50,140 bases of DNA from Rhizobium sp. Q54. GTDB taxonomy: Bacteria > Pseudomonadota > Alphaproteobacteria > Rhizobiales > Beijerinckiaceae. A program made the position numbers and the translations under genes. Below are positions 12,084-19,698 of the stretch, piece by piece. The stretch covers positions 1 to 50,140 of the forward strand of contig CAMCUC010000018.1 of NCBI GenBank assembly GCA_945878875.1, written 5' to 3'. A model generated the notes under the pieces. It saw only the letters and a program-made list of their open reading frames with translations. It was not told the origin of the DNA and searched no databases. Numbering within the stretch: the first letter of the stretch is position 1; the number at the start of each line of letters is the position of its first letter.

Positions 12084-13445
12084 CTAGACCGGCACGCGCA
12101 CGCTTGCACGTAATCCGCCCATGGGGCTGACGTCGAGAGACACGTCGCCGCCGTGGGCGCGGGCGATGTCGCGGGCGATGGCGAGGCCCAGCCCGGTGCC
12201 GCCTTCGTCCTGATTGCGCGCTTCGTCCAGACGGTGGAACGGGCGGAACGCATCTTCGCGGTGTTCGGCGGGAATGCCGGGGCCGTCGTCGTCAACGTGG
12301 ATAGTGAGGAAGCTTGCGTCGCAGATCGCCTCAATCGCGATGTCGTCGCCATAGCGTTGCGCATTCGCCACCAGATTGGTGAGGCAGCGCTTGAAAGAAT
12401 CTGGCCGCACGATCGCGACCGCATGCCCTGAATGGGAGATGCGCGTGGCGTGGCCATGACGCTCGGCATCGGCTTTCAGCTCTTCGATGAAAGCCAGAAT
12501 ATCGGTGGAGACCGCAGGCTCGCCGCCCGCCCCGCGCGAGAAGGCGAGATACGCCTCCAGCATGCGCTGCATTTCCTCAACGTCCTTTTGCATCGCCTCG
12601 TTGTCGGAATTTTCCGGCAACATCGCCAGCGACAGGCGAAAGCGCGTGAGGATCGTGCGCAAATCATGACTGACGCCGCTGAGCATTGTCGTGCGTTGCT
12701 CAAACGCGCGCTCGATGCGCTGTTTCATCTTGACGAAGGAATAGCCTGCCTGCCGCACTTCGCGCGCGCCGTGCGGGCGGAACTCAAAATCGCGCCCCTT
12801 GCCGAAATCCTCCGCTGCGTGCGCCAGCCGCAAGATCGGCCTGATCTGGTTGCGCAAAAACGCAATCGCCACGCCCAGAAGCACCAGCGACGTGACCACC
12901 ATCCAGACGAGGAAAATATGCGAATTGGAGGCATAGGCGGCGTTGCGATTGGTGAAAATGCGCAGCACTCCAGCCTCCGTTTGCACACGCACTTCCACGA
13001 GCTTCGAGCGACCGATGGTGTCAACCCAGAACGGGCGACGCAATTGGCCAGACAATTCGCGCGTCAACGCGCGGTCGAGCAATGCAAAAAACGGCTTGGG
13101 GAGAGCGGGCGGCAAAGGCTCGGGGCCCAGCAGTTTAACGCTGAAGCCCCAGCGGTTTTCTGCAATCTTCTCGACGGCAACCATCGAGGCGCCAGATTCA
13201 ATAAGGTCTATCGTGGCGCCGATGTCTGACACCACGGCCGACGAAAGACGCTGCGTGACAAGCTGCCAGTGCCGCTCCATGAAAAAATACGCGATGGCAG
13301 ACTGCAGCAGCACCATCGGCACAATAACGATGAGCAGCGAGCGTGCGTAAAGTCCCTTGGGCATGCGCTCGCCCAGCGCAATCATGGCGCGGCGCCAGAT
13401 TGCGCGAACCTTGTCGAGCGATGGCGGGAGCCGAACCTCCTTCAT
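12084..13445 (-). CDS. EnvZ-type sensor histidine kinase
   Basis: A 453-residue inner-membrane kinase with the EnvZ layout: TM1 at about 36-55, a periplasmic domain of some 120 residues, TM2 at about 178-197, HAMP linker (about 200-250), H-box with His260 (GVSHDLRTILTRFR), N-box (LTNLVANAQRYG), DDGPGIP and GTGLGLAIA. The start overlaps the stop of the upstream OmpR-type regulator by four bases (ATGA), so both are translated from one message and should act as a pair. The signal is unknown; the neighbouring MarR gene and divergent ilvE form a grouping often seen in rhizobial genomes. Confidence 0.9.
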   Translation of the reverse strand: MKEVRLPPSLDKVRAIWRRAMIALGERMPKGLYARSLLIVIVPMVLLQSAIAYFFMERHWQLVTQRLSSAVVSDIGATIDLIESGASMVAVEKIAENRWGFSVKLLGPEPLPPALPKPFFALLDRALTRELSGQLRRPFWVDTIGRSKLVEVRVQTEAGVLRIFTNRNAAYASNSHIFLVWMVVTSLVLLGVAIAFLRNQIRPILRLAHAAEDFGKGRDFEFRPHGAREVRQAGYSFVKMKQRIERAFEQRTTMLSGVSHDLRTILTRFRLSLAMLPENSDNEAMQKDVEEMQRMLEAYLAFSRGAGGEPAVSTDILAFIEELKADAERHGHATRISHSGHAVAIVRPDSFKRCLTNLVANAQRYGDDIAIEAICDASFLTIHVDDDGPGIPAEHREDAFRPFHRLDEARNQDEGGTGLGLAIARDIARAHGGDVSLDVSPMGGLRASVRVPV

Positions 13446-14176
13446 CGGTCAACCACGAGGCGATAGCCGGCGCCGCGCGCGGTTTGCAGATAGCGCGGCT
13501 GCGCGGAATCGTTTTCGATCTTGCGCCGCAGCCGGTTCATCTGCACGTCGATGGTGCGCTCATTGGCGGCCAGCGCTGGGTCGGATGTTCCCGCACTCGC
13601 CAGCACCTCGCGCGAGACCGGCTCCCCCGGGGTTTTCGCCAGCAATTGCATGACCTGCCGCTCACGCTCGGACAAATGCACAGGCTCGCCGTCGCGCAAT
13701 AATTCTCCGCGCTCGCAATCGAACGTGAACGGGCCAAAGCGCACGCTCTCGGGCGCAGCGGCGGGCGCAATCTTCGGCGCAGTGCGGCGCAAGATCGAAG
13801 CTATCCGCAGCGACAATTCCTTGGGCTCGAACGGCTTGGTCAGGTAATCGTCCACGCCCGCCTCAAGCCCCGACACACGGTCGGCAAGTTCGGCGCGCGC
13901 GGTCAGCATCAGGATCGGCGTCTCCGATACCGAGCGCAGCCAGCGGGCGAAATCGAGCCCGCTCTCGCCGGGCATCATCACGTCCACGACCAGCAAGTCG
14001 AAGATAAACAAGCGCAACATGGAGCGCGCCGCAAGCGCGCTGGCCGCCGTGGTGACGCGATAACCCTGCTGGGCCAGATAGCGCGACAGCAAATCGCGGA
14101 TGCGGCGGTCGTCGTCCACCACCAGCACATGGGAGGCGTCGTCAGCAGGAGGGGGCAGTCGGGGCAAAGAAATCAT
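13442..14176 (-). CDS. OmpR-family response regulator
   Basis: A 244-residue regulator with a receiver domain (about 15-130; acidic DDD at 21-23, phospho-acceptor Asp65 in VVDVMMPG, Lys in LTKPFE) and an OmpR/PhoB winged-helix domain (about 150-240, with LSERERQVM and RTIDVQMNRLRRKI). It is the middle gene of a three-gene minus-strand operon: six bases lie between the MarR stop and its ATG, and four bases overlap the kinase. The kinase is its likely phosphodonor. Confidence 0.93.
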   Translation of the reverse strand: MISLPRLPPPADDASHVLVVDDDRRIRDLLSRYLAQQGYRVTTAASALAARSMLRLFIFDLLVVDVMMPGESGLDFARWLRSVSETPILMLTARAELADRVSGLEAGVDDYLTKPFEPKELSLRIASILRRTAPKIAPAAAPESVRFGPFTFDCERGELLRDGEPVHLSERERQVMQLLAKTPGEPVSREVLASAGTSDPALAANERTIDVQMNRLRRKIENDSAQPRYLQTARGAGYRLVVDR

Positions 14177-14182
14177 GATGAC

Positions 14183-14767
14183 TTAACGCTCCCCTGTGTC
14201 TTGCGCGCGCCCGTCCGGCCACACGAGCGTCTCCACCCGGGCGCGCTCCTGCGGATCTATCATGGCCAGCAGAAACCGCACGGAACCAGCGCGCGCCCCA
14301 TCCGGCAATTCCTGCAACACGCGGGCGAACCGGCGCGATTGCAGCTTTGACAATTGCAGCGCAAGATCTTCACCCAAAGCCGTGAGCTTGAGTTGGCGCT
14401 GGCGTCGATCCTGCACGCCGGGATGGGCTTCCACATAGCCCTTGTCGAGCAGCTCTTTCAGCACCCGATTGAGGCTTTGTTTGGTGATGCGCAGAATTTC
14501 CAGCAATTCGGCGATGGTAAGGCCGGGATGGCGCAAGACGAAGTGAAGCACTCGATGATGCGCGCGACCAAAGCGCAGGCTCTCCAGCAGCCGGTCGGCG
14601 TCGGCCACGAAATCGCGATAGGCGAAGAAGAACAGCTCGATCAGCTCGTAAGCGGGCGGATCTAGTGCGGCAAGCTCTTGAACGGCAAGCTCGTGTTCCG
14701 GCGCCTCTTTATCGCTCTGGCGCGCCATAATCCCCCCGCGCAGCTTCTGGAAAAGCGCCGTGTCCAT
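14183..14767 (-). CDS. MarR-family transcriptional regulator
   Basis: A 194-residue winged-helix regulator. The DNA-binding core is at about 70-150: recognition region ITKQSLNRVLKELLDKGYVE followed by the wing DRRQRQLKLTALG. Proteins of this family bind short palindromes as dimers and often respond to small aromatic ligands. It is the first gene of the operon with the OmpR-type regulator and EnvZ-type kinase, and it is divergent from ilvE across a 161-base gap that holds a palindrome overlapping the predicted ilvE promoter. Autorepression and control of ilvE are therefore plausible but are inferred from position only. Confidence 0.9.
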   Translation of the reverse strand: MDTALFQKLRGGIMARQSDKEAPEHELAVQELAALDPPAYELIELFFFAYRDFVADADRLLESLRFGRAHHRVLHFVLRHPGLTIAELLEILRITKQSLNRVLKELLDKGYVEAHPGVQDRRQRQLKLTALGEDLALQLSKLQSRRFARVLQELPDGARAGSVRFLLAMIDPQERARVETLVWPDGRAQDTGER

Positions 14768-14799
14768 AATGGGCCTGCCGAAAGGCAGCGTACAATTAA

Positions 14800-14837
14800 G
14801 TCAGCTAGATTGACATATTTCAGGTTGGTTGTTAGTC
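14800..14837 (+). promoter_or_regulatory. candidate ilvE promoter with overlapping palindromic operator
   Basis: TTGACA (14810-14815), a 16-base spacer and TTAGTC (14832-14837) resemble a housekeeping promoter reading towards ilvE. The -35 box overlaps the palindrome GTCA-7-TGAC (14800-14814), whose size and position suit a MarR dimer site in the divergent region. Confidence 0.4.
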
Positions 14838-14928
14838 GTCAAGGTCTCTAGCGGTGCGGAAAACCCGCCAGAAATCAGCCTTGTTGCAGCGCGCGGGCGC
14901 CCGGGTCGCCTGAAGCGTGGAGGAATAC

Positions 14929-15807
14929 ATGTCCGTTCTGCCCTTCGATCAGCGTGACGGTTTCATCTGGCTCAACGGCCAATTGCTCCCATGGGGCGAC
15001 GCCAAGCTGCACGTCCTCAGCCACGGCCTGCATTACGGCTCCTGCGTCTTCGAGGGCGAGCGCGCCTATGAGGGGCGTATTTTCAAGAGCCGCGAGCACA
15101 CCGAGCGCTTCAAGAATTCAGCGCAGATCCTCGATTTTGAACTCCCATATTCGGTTGACGAGCTTGAGGCCGCAAAAGCGCTCGTGCTGGAAAAGAACGG
15201 CTGGACATCGTGCTACGTGCGCCCCGTGGCGTGGCGCGGCAGCGAGATGATGGCTGTGGCTGCGCAAGATTCCACGATCAACGTCGCGATTGCGATGTGG
15301 GATTGGCCGAGCATGTTTGACGTCAACCAGAAGATGCGCGGCATCCGTCTCGACATCGCCGATTATCGTCGCCCCGATCCGCGCTGCGCGCCGGTGGCTG
15401 CAAAGGCTGCGGGCCTTTACATGATTTGCACGCTCTCCAAGCACCGCGCCGAGCGCAAAGGCTATGCGGATGCGATGATGCTGGATTGGGAAGGCCGCGT
15501 GGCCGAGTGCACCGGCGCCAACATCCTGTTCGTCAAGGACGGCGCCATCCACACCCCGCTGGCCGATTGCTTCCTCGACGGCATCACCCGCCGCACCGTC
15601 ATCGCGCTGGCCAAGGCGCGCGGGATCGCCGTGCATGAGCGGCGCATCATGCCCGAAGAGCTGGCGGGCTTTGACGAATGCTTCATCTGCGGCACAGGTG
15701 CGGAAGTGACGCCGGTGTCTGAAGTCGGCCCCTACACGTTCACGCCCGGCGCGCTGTCGCAAGCGCTGATGGAAGATTATTCGGCGCTTGTTCGCAAGCC
15801 TTCCTGA
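14929..15807 (+). CDS. ilvE: branched-chain amino acid aminotransferase
   Basis: A PLP-dependent class IV aminotransferase that interconverts Val, Leu and Ile with their 2-oxo acids using glutamate. The 292 residues show the fold-type IV pattern: HGLHYGSCVFEG near the N-terminus, the PLP-binding Lys159 (AAKAAGLY), AECTGANIL, and the phosphate-binding GTGAEVTPV near the C-terminus. The ATG at 14929 is preceded by a perfect GGAGG five bases upstream, so a GTG at 14917, which lies on that site, is not the start. The 3' end overlaps the convergent minus-strand gene by 31 bases. D-amino acid transaminase or aminodeoxychorismate lyase activity is less likely given the sequence. Confidence 0.92.
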   Translation: MSVLPFDQRDGFIWLNGQLLPWGDAKLHVLSHGLHYGSCVFEGERAYEGRIFKSREHTERFKNSAQILDFELPYSVDELEAAKALVLEKNGWTSCYVRPVAWRGSEMMAVAAQDSTINVAIAMWDWPSMFDVNQKMRGIRLDIADYRRPDPRCAPVAAKAAGLYMICTLSKHRAERKGYADAMMLDWEGRVAECTGANILFVKDGAIHTPLADCFLDGITRRTVIALAKARGIAVHERRIMPEELAGFDECFICGTGAEVTPVSEVGPYTFTPGALSQALMEDYSALVRKPS

Positions 15808-16331
15808 ACGTTGTTCGCCTGAACGTCTAACGGCGCGGCTTCATGAAAGCTGCGCCAATCCTGCGGGCCAGGCAGATCGCAGCCTGCCGCAGCGCTGCCC
15901 TCCGCCGCAACGGCCACCGCCAATATCGAGGGCGGGCCTGGCTGGCGCAGCGCCAGAGCCAACCCATAATCCAGCATGAAGCGTACGCTGGGCGGACTCT
16001 CGTAAGCCGCGCCCAGGTGCATGAAGCGCCAGTTCACGCCCGTCATGCGCTTGAACAGCCCGCCTGCGTCGCCGCCTGCGCCAATCACTGAGACGAGCAA
16101 AGCCTGCTGGCAGCTCTGACGACGAAACAATCGCGCTGCATAATCAAAATTCGCCGTGATCGCGACGCGCTCGCCAATGGTCCAGCCGCGCGCAACCATA
16201 AAGCGCTCGACCTGCGCCTCCTCGCGCTCGACCTGCACGCCGCCTTGCTGCGTGAGAGATCGCATGACGCGCGCGCCAACGCCCGCCGCCAGCAGCACGA
16301 GCAGGATTGATAAAGAGACGCGCGCCTTCAT
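15777..16331 (-). CDS. exosortase-linked membrane-anchored protein of unknown function
   Basis: A 184-residue product I do not recognise by family. Residues 6-23 form a hydrophobic N-terminal segment after Lys/Arg, so it is probably anchored in the inner membrane with the rest in the periplasm. Cys residues occur in RRQSCQQA and AAGCDLPG. The ATG overlaps the stop of the exosortase-like gene by four bases (ATGA), which strongly suggests coupled translation and a shared job. Exosortase loci often carry an EpsI-type partner, and this protein has that position and topology, but I see no diagnostic EpsI motif. The reading frame stays open further upstream inside the exosortase gene; that part is not coding. 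Confidence 0.75.
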   Translation of the reverse strand: MKARVSLSILLVLLAAGVGARVMRSLTQQGGVQVEREEAQVERFMVARGWTIGERVAITANFDYAARLFRRQSCQQALLVSVIGAGGDAGGLFKRMTGVNWRFMHLGAAYESPPSVRFMLDYGLALALRQPGPPSILAVAVAAEGSAAAGCDLPGPQDWRSFHEAAPLDVQANNVQEGLRTSAE

Positions 16332-17155
16332 ACAGATTTCTCCACCAGCTTCGGCTCCGCATTTCTGCTGCGCGAGACGAGAAAGACGAGCATCGTCTGC
16401 GCGGCGTCGTAGAGGCTGGCGCCGTGGCCGTCGTGCATGAAAGCGTAAAGCGGCGCGGACCAGCCCATCAGCACGAGACGCAACAGATTGAGCGCGGCGT
16501 AACCCGCAGCCGCCAGCGCGCCGATGACAGCCAGCTGACGCAGCGTCGCGCGCGCGCCCAGCGCCGTCACGCTGAGCGCAATCGCGGCGAGCAGCGCCAG
16601 CGGCATGCGGTGCAGGCTCGCGCACGTAATCAGCACTACGATGTTGTTGCCGCCGCTCACCTGCACCACATTGCCCATGACCTGCGTGGGAAAGCCCAGC
16701 AGCGCCAGCGTGTGCGCGGCCAGCTGCGCATCTAGCGGCAATAAATAGCCGCCGAGAATCTTGAAGCCGATGCTCATCCATATTTCGCTGAGAGCCAGCA
16801 CGGAGAACAGCGCAAAGCCGATGCGCGCCTGACCCTGCGTGAACATGAAGCGCCATGACGCAAAGGCGCAGAGCGCAATCCACGCCAGCCCGCCGCTTGG
16901 CGCCAGCAATGCGAGGCCTGAAATGATATGCGGCGCGCCGACATCGCGCGGCTCGTCGCTTCGAAGGATCGCGCGCGTGGCGAAAAACATCACCAGCAAT
17001 TCAAGCGGCGAAAGCCCCAGCAGCAAAGTGGGCGTTGGCGCGCGCACGTCTGCGATGATGCGCCCGAGCAAGCCGCCAAGGCATGCGGCCAGACACACAA
17101 GCACGCTGGCGCCTGGGAATGGGATCGTTCGAATTGTAGCTATTGCGACTGGCAT
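16328..17155 (-). CDS. exosortase/archaeosortase-like membrane transpeptidase
   Basis: A 275-residue polytopic protein with about seven or eight membrane segments. Exosortases cut secreted proteins at a C-terminal tripartite signal and are thought to pass them to another acceptor. The catalytic pattern is present late in the protein: Cys178 (LITCASLHR), Arg226 in NLLRLV, and His241 in HDGHGASLYD, matching the family order Cys ... NxxR ... HDGxG-Y. The ATG at 17155 follows AGGA and starts a natural hydrophobic protein; a longer in-frame extension to 17443 crosses the promoter region and is rejected. It is divergent from two genes whose products end in matching sorting-type tails. The exact subfamily cannot be assigned by eye. 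Confidence 0.85.
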   Translation of the reverse strand: MPVAIATIRTIPFPGASVLVCLAACLGGLLGRIIADVRAPTPTLLLGLSPLELLVMFFATRAILRSDEPRDVGAPHIISGLALLAPSGGLAWIALCAFASWRFMFTQGQARIGFALFSVLALSEIWMSIGFKILGGYLLPLDAQLAAHTLALLGFPTQVMGNVVQVSGGNNIVVLITCASLHRMPLALLAAIALSVTALGARATLRQLAVIGALAAAGYAALNLLRLVLMGWSAPLYAFMHDGHGASLYDAAQTMLVFLVSRSRNAEPKLVEKSV

Positions 17156-17461
17156 TCGTTCATCCTGACCAGAGGTCTCTGGCTTTATGGAGCAAATGAA
17201 GGGCCAACAGGCGCCGCGTTTGCTCCACGGGTTCGCAAGGAGAATGCAATGCGCGGATTTGATCAAATGAAGCAAGAAAGCGTTAAGCCGCAGGGATTTT
17301 CGGATCCGTCTGCGGGGCGTGCGGCGCTCTTGCAGGCGCCCTGCGCGAATGCAGTGGCTCTTTGCAAAACCGCAAATCGCGAGATGCAGAGCCAAATGCA
17401 AATTGCAAAGCGTTTCGCAAATCAAAGAAAAGCAACAAAGCAAATAAACAGGAGCACTCTT
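17156..17461. promoter_or_regulatory. divergent control region between exosortase and its putative substrates
   Basis: This 306-base region must hold promoters for both directions. It contains AAGGAG (17237-17242) six bases before an ATG at 17249 that is in frame with the first substrate gene and meets no stop before it, so a 71-residue N-terminal extension is formally possible. The second half is rich in GCAAA/GCAAAT repeats. No convincing -35/-10 pair stands out. Confidence 0.4.
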
Positions 17462-18211
17462 ATGACCGTGAGGAACAAGATCGCCGCACTCGCCTTCGTC
17501 GTATTATCAGCAACCGCCGCCAGCGGCGCGGCACAGGCGCAATTGGCTCTTCAGAATGGCGCTTTCGTTTCAACGTCCGGCAGCCAGACGACGGGCTCTG
17601 GCATCACGTCGCTCAATCTGGGCGACGCCGGCTCCTATACAAATATTACAGTAGTGAACATGATGCCGATGAGTCTGACCTACGGGTCTGTGACGACGAA
17701 CATCTCGTTCACCGGACAATCAGTGCTGGTAGACGGCGGAGGTTTGGCGCCGAGCGCTAACAATTATCTTTTGGCGCAGTTGAATGGCAGCGTCACACTC
17801 GACTTCTCCCAGACGCAACGCTATTTCGCCACGCGCTGGATGACGCAAGATTCAGGAAATACGTTCAGCTTTTATAACAACAATCAACTTGTCGCATCAA
17901 CCACCGGCGCCGCCGTTAAACCTATGAGCATTGCATCGACAGGAACGATCTCAAGCTTCGTAGACTTCAACTTCACCGAACTTGGTTATGATCGCGTTGT
18001 GGTGACGGGCGCAATTGCGGGCGCGGTCGAATTTGGCGAGATCACTTTCAGCGGCGACGTGCAAGCCGCCCCCATCCCGCTCAACGCCGCAAGCCTAGGC
18101 GGGCTGATGTCGTTCCTGATGATGCTCGCCATGCGCGGCAAGGGCGGAACGCAGGTCGCGATCCGCGTGGCGTTAGCTTCGATCACGCCACGTCGGCGCA
18201 CGCTGGCGTAA
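17462..18211 (+). CDS. secreted protein with PEP-CTERM-like sorting tail (putative exosortase substrate 1)
   Basis: A 249-residue exported protein. N-terminal signal peptide with cleavage near GAAQA-Q (about residue 26); a Ser/Thr/Asn-rich beta-type middle with no Cys; then at residue 203 the tail APIPLNAASLGGLMSFLMM followed by MRGKGG and a final PRRR. Motif, hydrophobic stretch and basic end are the three parts of an exosortase signal, though PIPLNA differs from the usual PEP or VPLPA box. GGAG seven bases before the ATG at 17462, plus the signal peptide directly after it, decide the start; the in-frame ATG at 17249 is the alternative. The middle resembles PEP-CTERM surface proteins only in composition; function unknown. 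Confidence 0.82.
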   Translation: MTVRNKIAALAFVVLSATAASGAAQAQLALQNGAFVSTSGSQTTGSGITSLNLGDAGSYTNITVVNMMPMSLTYGSVTTNISFTGQSVLVDGGGLAPSANNYLLAQLNGSVTLDFSQTQRYFATRWMTQDSGNTFSFYNNNQLVASTTGAAVKPMSIASTGTISSFVDFNFTELGYDRVVVTGAIAGAVEFGEITFSGDVQAAPIPLNAASLGGLMSFLMMLAMRGKGGTQVAIRVALASITPRRRTLA

Positions 18212-18255
18212 GAGAAGAAGATCAAAATTGTTATTTATAAATTGGAGATTTCAAA

Positions 18256-18996
18256 ATGAACCATATCAAAACGATAGCCGCCGCAGCCGTTCTGTCCGGC
18301 TTTGTCTCGTTCAGCGGCGCCGCTCAGGCGCAATCAACCTCCTGGTATGTCTCGCCCGACCAAACGCCCACCTATGAGGGGCTGACGTCGCTGAATTCGG
18401 TGATCGGTTCGGCGCCGGCATGGACCAACCTGCCGATCTCTTTCACCCTCGGGAGCACATCCGGGCAGATTTCGTTCACGGGGTCGGCGGGAACGTCGGC
18501 GAATGGCTTTATCAGAAATACAGACGGATCAAACTACGCGGGAACCTATCTTGAGGCCGCAAACGGTTCAGCCGTCATTGACTTCAACACCCAGCAGAAA
18601 TTCTTCAGCATGCGTTGGGGCAGCGTCGATCCCACGAACACGCTTACGTTTTATAACGGGAACCAGCTTCTCCAGAGCATAACCGGCGCGTAGGCGATGG
18701 CTGCCCGGACTGCGTGGTCTGAGAGCGAGTCATACGACGCCGGCTTCTCCTTCGGCGAAATAGGCTTCACGCGGGTGGTAGCCTCAGCAACTGGCGCCCA
18801 TGCGTTTGAATTCGTCGACATCGCCGTCAGCGACGTCGCAGCCCCCGACGTCGCCCCCATCCCGCTCAACGCGGCAAGCCTCGGCGGGTTGATGTCGTTC
18901 CTGATGATGATCTTCATGCGCAGCAAGGGCGGAATGCAGGTCATGGTGCGGATGGCGTTCGCCTCGATCATGCCAAGGCGGCGCGGGATGGCGTGA
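18256..18996 (+). pseudogene. paralogue of the sorted protein, split by an in-frame TAG (putative exosortase substrate 2)
   Basis: GGAG eight bases before the ATG starts a 145-residue frame with a signal peptide (cleavage near GAAQA-Q). It stops at TAG 18691-18693, and the same frame then continues to 18996. Across the stop the translation follows substrate 1: FSMRWGSVDPTNTLTFYNGNQL before it and FSFGEIGFTRVV after it match FATRWMTQDSGNTFSFYNNNQL and FNFTELGYDRVV. Counting the stop, total length is about the same as the paralogue (246 against 249). The piece after the stop carries the sorting tail, which matches the paralogue at 36 of 47 positions. Possibilities are a recent nonsense mutation, a base-calling error or amber read-through; if translated only to the TAG, the product would be secreted but not sorted. 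Confidence 0.78.
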
Positions 18997-19015
18997 GGCT
19001 CAAGAGCCTCACGCC
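18990..19015. terminator. bidirectional hairpin containing both stop codons
   Basis: A perfect 12-base stem (GGCGTGAGGCTC at 18990-19001, complement at 19004-19015) with a 2-base gap. The TGA of the plus-strand gene (18994-18996) and the TGA of the minus-strand gene (19009-19011) occupy symmetric positions in the two arms. There is no clear T run, so termination strength is uncertain. Confidence 0.6.
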
Positions 19016-19698
19016 TTGAAGAGGGTCAGCGCCTCGTCCGACGTCAACACGTCGCCGAATTGCTGCACGAATGTCTCCAATGTTGCGCGGTGCTCTTCAA
19101 ACGAGAGCGCCGCGCAGCAATCTGACAGCATGATGGTTTTGAAATCGAGCATCATCGCGTCGCGCGCGGTAGATTCGCAGCACACGTTGGTCTTCGTGCC
19201 AGCAATCAGCAGAGTGTCGATCCCCATCGAGCGCATCGCGCGCTCAAGGCCGGACGAGCCTGATATCAGTGCGCTGTAGCGGTTCTTGAAAATCGTCAGG
19301 TCGCGGGCATCCTGCTCCAGTCCTGACCAAACATTCTGGGCGCCGGGCGCAAGGCTTTCAATCGTGCGTGCGCGCACCTCGTCCGCCACCACATGATTGA
19401 AGAACAGCTCCCAATCGCTGCGAAGATTTGCGCCCTCGCCTGCATGGTCATTGGCGTGCAGCACCCAGACCACCTGCCCGCCAAGCGCGCGAAACGCACT
19501 TGCAAATGCATTGATCGGCGCAATGATCTCGCGCGAGCCGGGAACTTCCGCAGGGGAGCCGGGCGCGCAGAAAGTGTCCTGCATGTCGATGACGATCAGC
19601 GCGCTTGTCTTGGGCTTCAGCTTAGCGAACCAGTGCAGGCGCCCGCGCCGCGCCATCACGCGCTCGATGATGTGGGGGCGAAGCACGGGCTCGCTCAC
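19009..19698 (-). CDS. isochorismatase-family cysteine hydrolase
   Basis: A 229-residue hydrolase of the isochorismatase/nicotinamidase fold. The likely triad is Asp38 (VIDMQDTF), Lys138 (IFKNRYSAL) and Cys173 (TNVCCESTARDA), in family order and spacing. The GTG start at 19698 overlaps the moaE stop by four bases (GTGA), which argues for coupling; an internal ATG (MARRG) would remove 14 residues. Family members cleave isochorismate, N-carbamoyl amines, ureidoacrylate or similar amides; the exact substrate cannot be read from sequence. It is the last gene of the pgsA-moaD-moaE run. Confidence 0.88.
   Translation of the reverse strand: MSEPVLRPHIIERVMARRGRLHWFAKLKPKTSALIVIDMQDTFCAPGSPAEVPGSREIIAPINAFASAFRALGGQVVWVLHANDHAGEGANLRSDWELFFNHVVADEVRARTIESLAPGAQNVWSGLEQDARDLTIFKNRYSALISGSSGLERAMRSMGIDTLLIAGTKTNVCCESTARDAMMLDFKTIMLSDCCAALSFEEHRATLETFVQQFGDVLTSDEALTLFKA

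Noticed and set aside
16332-16883. Upstream extension of the small exosortase-linked gene
   Set aside because: The extension is a second frame through the exosortase gene; the ATG at 16331 overlapping the exosortase stop is the natural start.
17156-17443. Upstream extension of the exosortase-like gene
   Set aside because: The added residues are not hydrophobic, cross the divergent control region and have no ribosome-binding site.
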